Positions 32,762 through 42,065 of a stretch of DNA of 46,197 bases are shown one piece after another. Numbering within the stretch: position 1 is the stretch's first letter; each line of letters begins with the position of its first letter. This stretch comes from Candidatus Iainarchaeum sp. (GTDB taxonomy: Archaea; Iainarchaeota; Iainarchaeia; Iainarchaeales; UBA10191), in assembly GCA_030649735.1 (NCBI GenBank), contig JAUSFL010000009.1, positions 1 to 46,197 of the forward strand, written 5' to 3'. The notes beneath the pieces are model-generated. The model saw nothing but the letters and a program-made list of their open reading frames with translations, did no database searches and was not told the DNA's origin. A program made the position numbers and the translations under genes.

Positions 32762-33337
32762 ATGGGACTCAATGATTTTTTAAAGCAAAACTCTTTCGAA
32801 CTGGTGCGCAAAATCGCGCACGGGTATTCGAGCGAGGTTTTTCTGGCAAAGCACTTGCCTTCAGGCAATCTTTTCGCCTTGAAAGTCGAGAAGGAAAAAT
32901 CACGCCGCGTGAAAATGCTTGAAAAAGAAGCCGGAAATTTGCTTTTGGCAAACTCTGAAGGAATTGGCCCCAAGCTTTTCGCGTTCGATCCAGTGGAGCG
33001 CATTGTCGTCATGGAATTCATTGATGGAATTCCATTCAACAAATGGCTGGAGAAAGGGCCTTCAAAAAAACAGCTCGCGCTTTTTGTGAAAAAACTTCAG
33101 GCGCAGGCAAAAAAACTCGACTCGCTGAGCCTTGACCACGGCCAGCTTGCTGGAAAGGGAAAAAACATTCTTGCAAGAAAAGCCGGAAAAAACTTTGAGC
33201 CAGTGATTGTCGATTTTGAGAAAGGCTCGCAGTGCAGGAAATGCCATAATTTTTCGCGGCTTGACGGTTTTTTGTTCAAGAATCCAAAAAGTTTTGTCAG
33301 CAGGAAAGTAAAGCAAATTCTGGAAATTCAGGAATAG
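32762..33337 (+). CDS. Small Ser/Thr protein kinase-like protein (COG2112-like)
   Basis: A 191-residue protein kinase fold. The N-lobe shows the glycine loop region RKIAHGYSSEVFLA and the lysine in FALKVEKEK. The hinge is VVMEFIDGIPFNKWL, the catalytic loop HGQLAGKGKNIL takes the place of HRD/HGD, and VIVDFEKGS stands for DFG. This minimal pattern matches archaeal COG2112 kinases. It may autophosphorylate or act on unknown partners in the cytoplasm. It is 43 bases from the zinc-ribbon gene and 43 before a pilin-like gene. Confidence 0.78.
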   Translation: MGLNDFLKQNSFELVRKIAHGYSSEVFLAKHLPSGNLFALKVEKEKSRRVKMLEKEAGNLLLANSEGIGPKLFAFDPVERIVVMEFIDGIPFNKWLEKGPSKKQLALFVKKLQAQAKKLDSLSLDHGQLAGKGKNILARKAGKNFEPVIVDFEKGSQCRKCHNFSRLDGFLFKNPKSFVSRKVKQILEIQE

Positions 33338-33380
33338 CTTTTTATAGTTGGCTGGCGTTTTTTTCTTTTGTGGAGTTTTA

Positions 33381-34385
33381 ATGAATTCTAAAGGCCAGCT
33401 TAGCTTTGACTTGATTTTTGCGGTATTGCTTTTCCTAACCGCAACTCAAATAATACTTTCAATGACGCAGGGGTTTGAGGAATCGCAAAAGCAAATTGCA
33501 GCCCAAAACCAGCTTCGCGGAATCTCCGAAAGCTTTGCCTCAAAAATTTCGCAAACATCCCTGCTTCCAAATTCTGAAGTCAATTTCCAGACCCCTTACA
33601 TAATGCTTGCCGGCTCCGGGCTTAACGACTGCAATATTCAAATGAGCAAGAAAGAAGAGCCGCTTCATTCTGTTGAAGTTTCTGTTGAAGTGCTTTACAG
33701 CGTTTATACGGGAAGCGTAAGCAAGGAAGAATTAGTGTCTTATTGCGTGCAAAATGGCTGGCTTCCTAAAATAAAAGTGACCGCGGGAAAAGGCGCTTCG
33801 CAAGTTTTTGATTCAAAAACTTTTGATTTGGACTTTGTTGACGGAGTGCAGAAAAAAATAGCAATGCTTAATCTTTCTCAAGCAACTTGGATTGAGCTGG
33901 AGTTTTTGGGCGATTGCGCCGGAGGGCCTCCAAACCTTGGAGGAAACGCAAGCACTGACTTAAGCCTGAAAAAAATGATTGTTACTGGAGTGATTTATGA
34001 CTTGGGCAATTATTACATGCCTTGTTCTGGCGCCGGACATGCAGGCTGCCCTGGCCTACTGCAAGTTTCATTAAGCAGCCAGCCTAATTGCAATTCAAGC
34101 AATGGTTTGTATTCTTGCAGAGCTAACCAAACCTGCCCTGGCGATTGGATTGCGTCAAATTCAGACAGGTGCTGCAATACAACATGCTCTGATTCCGGTG
34201 AAGTGCAGGCTGACTACATTTCCGCCGGAACTGTTTCCAAAAGAGCGAGCGTTTCAGTCCCTTTGAAAGTGAGCGATGAATTGGTTGACGGGATTGGCAA
34301 TCCTGTAAGCGGTTTTTCTTTCTCTTGCGGCAGCAAAGTTACTTGCGTGCAGGGAGCTTCAGGAATTTCCTGCATTAAAGGGTGA
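33381..34385 (+). CDS. Class III signal (pilin-like) secreted Cys-rich protein
   Basis: A 334-residue protein from ATG 33381 (GTGGAG ahead). The N-terminus NSKGQLSFDLIFAVLLFLTA carries a class III signal with cleavage expected after Gly, an acidic residue at +5 of the mature form, and a hydrophobic helix. The large outer domain is beta-rich with many cysteines (CSGAGHAGCPG; CRANQTCPGD; RCCNTTCSDSG), so disulfide-bonded. Its stop is 7 bases from the KaiC-like gene. It resembles the start of the pilin operon at 40-45 kb and is probably a minor pilin or surface protein. Confidence 0.75.
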   Translation: MNSKGQLSFDLIFAVLLFLTATQIILSMTQGFEESQKQIAAQNQLRGISESFASKISQTSLLPNSEVNFQTPYIMLAGSGLNDCNIQMSKKEEPLHSVEVSVEVLYSVYTGSVSKEELVSYCVQNGWLPKIKVTAGKGASQVFDSKTFDLDFVDGVQKKIAMLNLSQATWIELEFLGDCAGGPPNLGGNASTDLSLKKMIVTGVIYDLGNYYMPCSGAGHAGCPGLLQVSLSSQPNCNSSNGLYSCRANQTCPGDWIASNSDRCCNTTCSDSGEVQADYISAGTVSKRASVSVPLKVSDELVDGIGNPVSGFSFSCGSKVTCVQGASGISCIKG

Positions 34386-34392
34386 TTTGAAA

Positions 34393-35172
34393 ATGCCGAA
34401 CAAGTCCTTGATTGAACTGGAAAGCCTCTTGAAAATTTCCGGAAAAAAAGACATTCCAAAAGACCTCGCCACTTACAGGACTCCTTCAGGAATTCACGGC
34501 TTTGACGAAATGGTTGAAGGCGGTTTTGAAAAAGGCTCGGTGAGCTTAATTGTCGGAGTCCCCGGCTCTGGAAAAACAACCTTTGCCTTGCAATTCCTGT
34601 ATTACGGCGCTTCAGTATTGAAAGAGCCTGGATTGTTCATTACTTTTGCGGAAAGCAAGGAAAGCATTTACAGGCATGCGTTGAATTATGGGTGGGATTT
34701 TTCAAAGCTTGAAGAAGAAGGATTATTCCAGATTCTGCAGTTCAAGCCGCATCAAGTCACTGGATTGATTGAGGAAGGCGGCGGCTCAATAAAGGACGAG
34801 ATTGAAAGCCTGGGCGTGAAAAGAGTCGCAATAGACAGCATTACCGCATACACCTTGCTTTTCAAGGACGAGTACCAAAAGCGCGAAAGCATTGTCTCTT
34901 TCATTGACAGGCTGCACGAGTGGAACTGCACTTCAATGATCATTTCAGAAATGCCGCCAATGATTTCTGAAACAAAGGAAGGCAGCATTGGATTCCTTTC
35001 AGACTCAATCATTGCATTGCATTATTCAAAGCCAAAAAACTCCGCGGACAGGGTGCACAGCATTGAAATATTGAAAATGCGCGGAACAAGGCATTCCACC
35101 AGAGTGTGCAAAATGGAGTTTGAAAAAAACGGGATTTCAATCTATCCGGAAATTGAGCCAGAGCATTATTGA
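34393..35172 (+). CDS. KaiC/RadA-superfamily ATPase
   Basis: A 259-residue single-domain RecA-fold protein. Walker A is GVPGSGKTTFA (about residue 56) and Walker B is RVAIDSITAY. C-terminal motifs ILKMRGTRHSTRV and a PEIEPEHY end are like archaeal KaiC-family ATPases. ATG 34393 is preferred over TTG 34387 because AGGGTG is 8 bases away. Its relatives include ArlH of the archaellum and gas-vesicle GvpD. The pilin-like gene upstream suggests a role in regulating or driving surface-filament assembly, but it lacks the secretion-ATPase domain of ArlI/PilT. Confidence 0.85.
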   Translation: MPNKSLIELESLLKISGKKDIPKDLATYRTPSGIHGFDEMVEGGFEKGSVSLIVGVPGSGKTTFALQFLYYGASVLKEPGLFITFAESKESIYRHALNYGWDFSKLEEEGLFQILQFKPHQVTGLIEEGGGSIKDEIESLGVKRVAIDSITAYTLLFKDEYQKRESIVSFIDRLHEWNCTSMIISEMPPMISETKEGSIGFLSDSIIALHYSKPKNSADRVHSIEILKMRGTRHSTRVCKMEFEKNGISIYPEIEPEHY

Positions 35173-35263
35173 ATCAAGTTTTCTTCCAAGCAATTGTTTA
35201 ATTTCCTTGAAAAATTGAGAAATGAGGGAAAGTTATTAATTCTAGAAATTTTTTATTTTTAAT

Positions 35264-38200
35264 ATGAATTTTTTTGTAAAAGGCTTGGTTTTGGCTGGGT
35301 TTTTGTTTTTTGTACTTCCTGTGCTGGCAAATGCTTCTTGCGGAAGCCTTGCCAGTGGCCAATATTACTTGCTTAAAGTACTTCCAGGAGACCCTAGCCT
35401 TTGGGTGAATAATCAAACTCCATTTATAAATCCCTCATTCGCGTATGTTGATGAATTGTTCACTTATTCAATTCAAGGGATTGCAAACAGGCAGGGGCCT
35501 TGCCTGTATGTTGAAAGAAACAACGCCTGGCCTGAAGGCGGGGATTATACTTTTAATTGGGAAAAGGTTTTGGCAGACGATCCAGACATTGGGGTTGTTT
35601 CAGGAACAAATTTCCAGCCAGTAATTGTCCAGCCGGAAAACATTTTTGCAAAAGCAAAAGATTTGGGAGTTATAAAGTACTTTTTTTGGAATGTCGAAAC
35701 TGGAGTTTCAACAAACAATTGGGACTGGATAGATGTTAGAAGCAGCCCTGCAAGAATGGCTGCTTTCTCTTATGCTGGGGCCAAAAGCGCGATTGCAATC
35801 CCTTATGTTAAACGAGGAGGCCTGAACAATCTTGCAGTCAACATCAAAAACCCAAGCACAATGATAAATTTCCAAACAATTGAAGAATTAAAAGCATACC
35901 TTGATGCATTGGGATTTTCCCAAGCACAAACTGACTGGAGTGCTTTTGAAAATGAAGTAATTGCCTATTCAACAGGCCATAATGAATTTGAAGTCAAAAC
36001 GCACGCTTACAACTGGCTTGTTCAAAACTGGCTGAATAATTCTTCTTTTGGCTTGAGCAAGAATTATTTCTGCTCTTTAGGAATCGGTGCTGATGACCAA
36101 TGCGTTGAAAACAAGGCTTTTGCCTTTTTCCTTAACTATTGGCCAAATCAACCTTGCACTTTAGCAAGCAATCAGTGCAGGATAGCATATTCTCTTTCAA
36201 ACTCAACAAGCTTTACTGATAAGGCAAAAGACCATGAAATGGCAGAGTTCATTCTCTTGCAATCCTCAAGCAATGCGACTGTTTTTGGCTGGAGCAATTC
36301 AGAACCGTGGTTTGCTTTCACTAACGCAAAATTCGGGCATGTTACCTCGCAAACAGGCGGGTTTAATTTCAGTTTTATTTCAAAAATTCCAGTAATAAGC
36401 CCGCAATATTTAATAGCACCTCAGCCAAGCACTGCCTACCAGTATGATGAAGGCAAATACTATTCTGGAATAATGGTTGGCGACTCATCATACGCTAACG
36501 GCGCAGGAACAATGTTTTACGACTCTTTTAGCATAAATGGCTCTGGAGTCGGAAGCTTTACAACTACAACAAAACTCAATTGGGGAATAGACTCCGCATT
36601 TTATGACCGCGCGCCAATCCTGCTTGCATATTATTTCAAAAAGGCAAGACCTGGTCTAGACTTGATTCAAGCAGGAATTAGCGGAGACTACTTTTTCGCA
36701 TTGGCGGTTGCAAAATTCAAGGGAATGCAGTCCCTTGATGCAATACTGCAAAAAAACAAGACCAGAATTCAAAATTCAGGAATGAGTTTTTTCGCAAACC
36801 CTTGGGATGGCTTTGATGAAGGTACAGTCGATCGTGAGCCTCCTGCTAATCCAAACGATTATGGATTGTCGCAAAGCTACTATCAAACAAACTGTTCATT
36901 CAGCCAGCAAGTATACACGCAATATTACCTTACTCTTGGAGTGAAAAACGCGTTTCAGGGGGCAGATGCTGGATTTAATTGCATTAGCCCTGAAAGCCCA
37001 GTATACACTATAGGCACTGGACCTTCAAAAACCACTGTAATTTCCAGGACTGCGCGCGCTGACTTTTTTGGCTTCAGTCCGAACACAACAGCAGAATTTG
37101 ACTCAAAATTCACTACTTTCAAAAACAACTACAATATCAAGACTCCACTGATGTGGTTTACTGGCTTAATTCCTGAAACTTCAACAAATCCTGGAATGAC
37201 AAGTACAAAATTAAGTCAAATTGAACAAAACCATCCAGAATTGAAGTTTGTTTTGCTTGACGAGCTTTATTACATGGCAAACATGCTTTACAACAACGAA
37301 ATCCAAAACCCGACTTTTGCAGATTCTGCAACGCCAGTCTGGAATTTTTCATCAGCAGACGCGTCAATCGCGGCTTCAGACTTTGCAGACAGCAGCGGAA
37401 AGTCATTAAAGCTGAATAATTATTCTTTCGCTTTCCAAAAGCCACAGGCATTAACGAGCGCCAGCGGGAAAAAATTCAAGCTGACTTACTGGGCAAAAAA
37501 AACAAACTCCAACTGCACTCCGTTTGTTACAATCCAAGAGCTTCCAAGTTGGAGTGGAAAAGCAACCCAATACATTGACTCAACAAGCTGGAAGCAATAC
37601 TCTTTGATTTTCACATTGCAAAGCAACAACGAGCACATAGTGACTCTTGCAACAGCAAACCAGGATGCAGGCAAAGGAACTTGCGCCTTGCTTGATGACG
37701 TGCGCTTGGCTGAAACCAACGAGCAATCAGAAATCTGCAGTAACGGAATCAACGATGATGGCGACGGCTTGATAGACTGCGCAGACTTCACAGACTGCCC
37801 AACAGGAACTGTCTGCGGAACAAACAAAACATGCAATGCAAGCAGGCAATGCGTTGACGTTGTAAGAACGCTAGCAGATCCAGACTTGAGGCTTTACATG
37901 CCTTTTGAAACAGACGTTAAAGATTACTCAGGAAACAACCATGATGGAGTTTTGGTTCTTGGAAGAACAATCAACGATGTCGTATTGTCTGACGCGCAAA
38001 GGGGCAAAGTGCTTTCAGTCAACAGTTCATTGCTCAATTATGTCAAGGTCTCAAACAGTTCTTCACCTGGCAATTCTGACTTTGCATTCGGGCAAAGGCA
38101 AAATTTTACGATAATGTTCTGGGGAAAAGGCGCCGCGGGCGCGCAGTTCGTTTTGGCAAACGCTTACCATGACACCGGGCCTGGATTTGGCGCTTACAGG

Positions 38201-40066
38201 GACGGATCATACATTACTGAAGGCTCAACTGATCACGTTGCGCCTTGGGACAGCCCGCCCCCAAAACTGGCCGGAAGCCCATGGCTTGGAAACGTCGGGC
38301 CTGGAGGAACTCCTTGGACTTGGATGGACAGCGCTTGGCACCATGTTGTTTACACTGTAGAAAGAGACCAGGCAAGCCCGCAAGCCTGGGTAAAACTTTC
38401 AACAATTATTGACGGGGGATTAGCATCAACTGGTTCAAGAAATTATTCAGTGTCATACCCTAATGGCTGGACTCCGGACTTGGACCAGGAGACAATTAAT
38501 GCAACTCCAATCCGCGACTTGATAATCGGCGCGGGATATAGCACTGGACAGGTAGCTGGACAAAACAGCATCAGCTTTCCTTATTTTGGAAGCCTTGACA
38601 ATGTAAGAGTTTACAATAGGCTGTTGACGCTTGCTGAGATCCAAAAAATTTACAATGAAGAATTAAACCTCATTGGCCCAGTGCGCTCTGATGGAACTCC
38701 AACAGGCACATTGCCTTCTGCAGCCCAGGCAACAATAAGCCTTTTGACAAATGTTCCGGCGACTTGCAAATATTCAACAACTGCTGGAAGTTGGGATCCA
38801 ACAAAAGAAAGCCTTGACAACATTTCGCCAACCTATCATTCAAAACTTGTGAATGTTACTGCTGGAGTGAATACTTTTCATATTATGTGCCAGGACACTT
38901 CAAGCCCTGCAAAAGTCAACACCACTGATTTTACAATTTCCTTTACAGTGACTGCGCCTCCGGCTCCGGTTTGCGGGAATGGAGCAATTGATGCTGGAGA
39001 GCAGTGCGACGGCGGCATTGGCTCGCAAACTTGCCCCGGATTTAATTCAAACTTTGTTGGCGGAAGCTTAAGTTGTAATGCCGCAGGAAGCCCTAATGAA
39101 TGCACTTTCAACACTTCAAGCTGTGTTTGCAGCAGTTGCGCACCCGCGGTCTGCAGCCATTCGCCATTGCAGAATGGAAACTGCTGCTGGAACACTAATG
39201 AAATAATAAAAGATGACTTGGATTCTGCACTTGCAATAGTCAATGACGGGTGGTTTAGGTTCTTGTGCCATGACGGCCAAGTTTTCGTCCATGACGGAGT
39301 CAATGAAGGCACAATAAGGGTTTCAGAATGCACTGTCAAAGGGCCTTTTTTTGCGTTTCCAAATTATCCCGATGCTGAATGGGAAGGTGGCTGGAGATCT
39401 GGAAATGGAGAAGGCATTGTTTGCGATACTGGAAAAACCTGCCAGTCTGGAGCTTGCGCTGCAACGCCGGGCTGTACTTTAAATTCTGAGTGCACTACTC
39501 AAAATCCGGCATTGCCAAAATGCAAGACAAGCCCATTGCCAGGGGAATGCGTGCAATGCCTGGCAACTCCTGACTGTGGTTCAGGATATATTTGCGTTAG
39601 CAATTCTTGCGTTCTAAACCGGGTTGGAATTGTGCAGCAGCCAAAAATTTTAGAGATTGTTTTAGACCCGCAGGCCCCAAACACTGAAGAGAAACTGAAT
39701 GTTTTTGTGAAAGTAAAAAACTTTTCTGCAAGCGATGCTGACTTGAAAATAAATGCATACATTACTGGGTTTGTCAGCAGGTATGATCCAGAACATGATT
39801 CAAAAACAGTTCCTGCAGGAGAATCAGCAGACTTCCGCATTTTTGGATTCATTTACTTAAACATGTGGGCAATTTTCAATGAAGGAAAAGTCTACTCCAT
39901 TGTCGTAAAATTGGAAAAGCCTGACGGCACTGTTTTGGACACTGCTGAAAAACAGTTTGGGCTGAAAATGCAGCAAAAAAGCGTTCCTGAAGCAAGCCCG
40001 ATTCTTGCTGTTGTTGTCTTGGTTTTTGTTTTAGGGCTTGTTTACTGGAAAAAAAGCGAAAATTAA
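35264..40066 (+). CDS. Giant secreted multidomain surface protein (GxGYxYP-like, LamG, Cys-rich repeats)
   Basis: A 1600-residue protein. Signal peptide MNFFVKGLVLAGFLFFVLPV precedes ANASCGS. The N-terminal part (about 25-680) resembles GxGYxYP glycoside-hydrolase-like proteins (TYSIQGIANRQGPCLYV; DEGTVDREPP). A jelly-roll CBM-like segment (about 685-820) is followed by SNGINDDGDGLIDC, a LamG domain (about 870-1130), a DUF4215-type Cys repeat (CGNGAIDAGEQC), further Cys-rich segments and an Ig-like domain. The C-terminus is VPEASP, one membrane helix and KKSEN, resembling an archaeal sorting signal. It probably binds or degrades surface polysaccharide. The enzyme activity is inferred. Confidence 0.75.
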   Translation: MNFFVKGLVLAGFLFFVLPVLANASCGSLASGQYYLLKVLPGDPSLWVNNQTPFINPSFAYVDELFTYSIQGIANRQGPCLYVERNNAWPEGGDYTFNWEKVLADDPDIGVVSGTNFQPVIVQPENIFAKAKDLGVIKYFFWNVETGVSTNNWDWIDVRSSPARMAAFSYAGAKSAIAIPYVKRGGLNNLAVNIKNPSTMINFQTIEELKAYLDALGFSQAQTDWSAFENEVIAYSTGHNEFEVKTHAYNWLVQNWLNNSSFGLSKNYFCSLGIGADDQCVENKAFAFFLNYWPNQPCTLASNQCRIAYSLSNSTSFTDKAKDHEMAEFILLQSSSNATVFGWSNSEPWFAFTNAKFGHVTSQTGGFNFSFISKIPVISPQYLIAPQPSTAYQYDEGKYYSGIMVGDSSYANGAGTMFYDSFSINGSGVGSFTTTTKLNWGIDSAFYDRAPILLAYYFKKARPGLDLIQAGISGDYFFALAVAKFKGMQSLDAILQKNKTRIQNSGMSFFANPWDGFDEGTVDREPPANPNDYGLSQSYYQTNCSFSQQVYTQYYLTLGVKNAFQGADAGFNCISPESPVYTIGTGPSKTTVISRTARADFFGFSPNTTAEFDSKFTTFKNNYNIKTPLMWFTGLIPETSTNPGMTSTKLSQIEQNHPELKFVLLDELYYMANMLYNNEIQNPTFADSATPVWNFSSADASIAASDFADSSGKSLKLNNYSFAFQKPQALTSASGKKFKLTYWAKKTNSNCTPFVTIQELPSWSGKATQYIDSTSWKQYSLIFTLQSNNEHIVTLATANQDAGKGTCALLDDVRLAETNEQSEICSNGINDDGDGLIDCADFTDCPTGTVCGTNKTCNASRQCVDVVRTLADPDLRLYMPFETDVKDYSGNNHDGVLVLGRTINDVVLSDAQRGKVLSVNSSLLNYVKVSNSSSPGNSDFAFGQRQNFTIMFWGKGAAGAQFVLANAYHDTGPGFGAYRDGSYITEGSTDHVAPWDSPPPKLAGSPWLGNVGPGGTPWTWMDSAWHHVVYTVERDQASPQAWVKLSTIIDGGLASTGSRNYSVSYPNGWTPDLDQETINATPIRDLIIGAGYSTGQVAGQNSISFPYFGSLDNVRVYNRLLTLAEIQKIYNEELNLIGPVRSDGTPTGTLPSAAQATISLLTNVPATCKYSTTAGSWDPTKESLDNISPTYHSKLVNVTAGVNTFHIMCQDTSSPAKVNTTDFTISFTVTAPPAPVCGNGAIDAGEQCDGGIGSQTCPGFNSNFVGGSLSCNAAGSPNECTFNTSSCVCSSCAPAVCSHSPLQNGNCCWNTNEIIKDDLDSALAIVNDGWFRFLCHDGQVFVHDGVNEGTIRVSECTVKGPFFAFPNYPDAEWEGGWRSGNGEGIVCDTGKTCQSGACAATPGCTLNSECTTQNPALPKCKTSPLPGECVQCLATPDCGSGYICVSNSCVLNRVGIVQQPKILEIVLDPQAPNTEEKLNVFVKVKNFSASDADLKINAYITGFVSRYDPEHDSKTVPAGESADFRIFGFIYLNMWAIFNEGKVYSIVVKLEKPDGTVLDTAEKQFGLKMQQKSVPEASPILAVVVLVFVLGLVYWKKSEN

Positions 40067-40121
40067 ATCCGGCAAAGGCTTTTTAAGTAAAGTTTTAATA
40101 TTGCCAGTCCTTATTTTTAAC

Positions 40122-42029
40122 ATGCGTTCCTTAAAAGGCCAGGCTTCGGTCGAGTTCTTGGTCATAGTCATTGCAGGCTTGATTTTGATTGGAGTAGTGG
40201 CTTTCTTTCTTTTCTCGCAAAAAGGCGGTGTTGGCTCGCGGTCTGAAATAGACTCTGCACAGCTCATAGTGAATGATGTTTCAAAAGCAGCGGATGATGT
40301 TTTCATTCAAGGCCCGGGAAGCTCGAAAAAAATTCAAATAACAGTTTCTGAAAGCACTGACTTGAACAATTCAGGAATTCTTGAAAAAACAGTTTTTTTA
40401 AGCCTGCAGGGAACAAGGGTCTTTTCAAACTCCAAGGTAAAAATGACCGGAAGCTTTCCAAAGCAAAAGGGATTCCAGGACGTTTTCCTGAACGCAAGGG
40501 CAGATTATGTTTTTGTGGGAGAGTCAAGGATTTTTTTAAGCCAGTATTTCATATTTGCAGAATTGGTTCAAGGCGACAATGCTTCAGAATCAATTGTTTT
40601 AAGGAATGAGGGAAATTCTCCCTTGACGGTTCAGGTAAGCAAGGAATTTGACTCTTCAATCGTTTTCTTGGAAGTTAATTCTTCAAATTTTTCATTGGCT
40701 TCAAAAGAGTCAAAAACCATTGTGCTGGATTTTACCGCAAGGCCTTTGGGATTGGGCCAGGCTTCAGGAAAACTGAACATTCAAGTTTCAGGGAACGATT
40801 ATTCTGAAAAAGCAGTGATTCCAATCACTGTTTCAGTAAAGGCCTCAAAGGCAACTGCTTCAGGCTCTTTAAGGATTATTCCAAACTCTTGGACTGCCTC
40901 GCTAAAGTCGGGGGAAAGCGTTTCAAAAACATTCAAGGTCTGCAACCAGGCAAATTCAACTTCGGGCGCCGTAAATTTCGCAAAGCTTGAAATCTTTTCA
41001 AAAGAGCTCCCGAGGACTGAGGGCGGAATAGTGTGGAGCGTTTTTGAAGACAATGACTTCGTGTATGCCGGAATGCAGGACGGCGGAATTAATGTCTGGA
41101 TGAAAGACCTTACTTTTTTCAAGAAAGTTTCTGAAACAGCAAGCGCGATAAGGGCGGTTGCAAGCAATTCTGACTTTGTTTTTGCGGGCAGTTCTGACGG
41201 GAACGTTTACGTGCTTGACAAGGAAGACTTTTCACTGAAATCAGTTTTGGTTGGAAACTCAGGCCCGATAACAAGCCTTGCCATTGACGGCCAAAGAATT
41301 TACGCGGGAACCTCGTCCGGAAAAATAATCATTTGGGACAATTCAGCATTCAATCAATTGGCGAATTTTTCAAATTCGGCAGAATCAGTGAATTCTTTAA
41401 GCCTTGGCAGCGACAGCATTTTTGCGGGCAGTTCTGACGGGAACGTTTACGTTTGGAAAAAATCAGACCTTTCTTTTGAAAGAATCCTGGCCCAGCCATC
41501 ATCGCCGGTGAATTCGGTTTTTGCAGACTCTGACTTTTTGTTTGCCGGAACCCAGGACGGAAAAGTGTTTGTTTATTCGCTCAGCGACTTTTCATTGGTA
41601 AACGTCATTTCAAAGTCATTGAACAGCATAAAGCAATTGTACTCGAGCCCTGCGGGGAATTTTTTGGCAGTGGCAGCGGCCGATTCGGGAGTTTATTTTT
41701 TCAGCAGGCCTGAATTCATTGAAACATTCAATGCTTCCGCAGGCAAAATGATGCAGGGAGTCTACGGGAATGAGGGCACAGTGCTTTTGGGAACCGGCGA
41801 TTCTGAAGTTTTTGCAATAAACTACAGCGAGTTCGTCAGCAAAATCGCGTCCTATTGGATTAATGACCTGCAATCGCTTGATTCAATTCCTGCGCAATCA
41901 TGCAGTGACAAGAATTTCACAATAACCATTCCGCCATCAATGACTTCAAACAGTTTTTTCGGCGACTTGAACATAAACAGTGCGGACGAGGGATTTGATG
42001 TCCTGCAAATTCAGGTTAATGTTGAATGA
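40122..42029 (+). CDS. Pilin-like protein with Ig-like domains and inserted beta-propeller
   Basis: A 635-residue protein. ATG 40122 follows TATA-like GTTTTAATATTG by about 25 bases. Class III signal MRSLKGQASVEFLVIVIAG has Gly-Gln cleavage and Glu at +5, followed by the pilin helix. Two Ig-like domains of the CARDB/NEW3 type follow. Residues about 300-576 are seven repeats of about 40 residues with the pattern 'FAGSSDGNVYVW', i.e. a WD40-like seven-bladed propeller. The Ig-like strands resume after it and end in FDVLQIQVNVE, matching the next protein's end. So the propeller sits inside a loop. It may be a binding tip on a filament. Confidence 0.82.
   Translation: MRSLKGQASVEFLVIVIAGLILIGVVAFFLFSQKGGVGSRSEIDSAQLIVNDVSKAADDVFIQGPGSSKKIQITVSESTDLNNSGILEKTVFLSLQGTRVFSNSKVKMTGSFPKQKGFQDVFLNARADYVFVGESRIFLSQYFIFAELVQGDNASESIVLRNEGNSPLTVQVSKEFDSSIVFLEVNSSNFSLASKESKTIVLDFTARPLGLGQASGKLNIQVSGNDYSEKAVIPITVSVKASKATASGSLRIIPNSWTASLKSGESVSKTFKVCNQANSTSGAVNFAKLEIFSKELPRTEGGIVWSVFEDNDFVYAGMQDGGINVWMKDLTFFKKVSETASAIRAVASNSDFVFAGSSDGNVYVLDKEDFSLKSVLVGNSGPITSLAIDGQRIYAGTSSGKIIIWDNSAFNQLANFSNSAESVNSLSLGSDSIFAGSSDGNVYVWKKSDLSFERILAQPSSPVNSVFADSDFLFAGTQDGKVFVYSLSDFSLVNVISKSLNSIKQLYSSPAGNFLAVAAADSGVYFFSRPEFIETFNASAGKMMQGVYGNEGTVLLGTGDSEVFAINYSEFVSKIASYWINDLQSLDSIPAQSCSDKNFTITIPPSMTSNSFFGDLNINSADEGFDVLQIQVNVE
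41179..41212 (+). repeat. 34-bp exact direct repeat, copy 1 (propeller blade)
   Basis: This copy is identical over 34 bases to 41419-41452. It encodes FAGSSDGNVYV, the loop and strand of one blade. The 240-base spacing equals two blades, which suggests recent duplication or gene conversion inside the propeller. Confidence 0.9.
41419..41452 (+). repeat. 34-bp exact direct repeat, copy 2 (propeller blade)
   Basis: Second copy of the 34-base stretch at 41179-41212, in the same reading frame two blades further on. Confidence 0.9.
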
Positions 42030-42065
42030 TTCTTTCCACAAAGCGTTCAAAAAAAGGTTTTTGTC

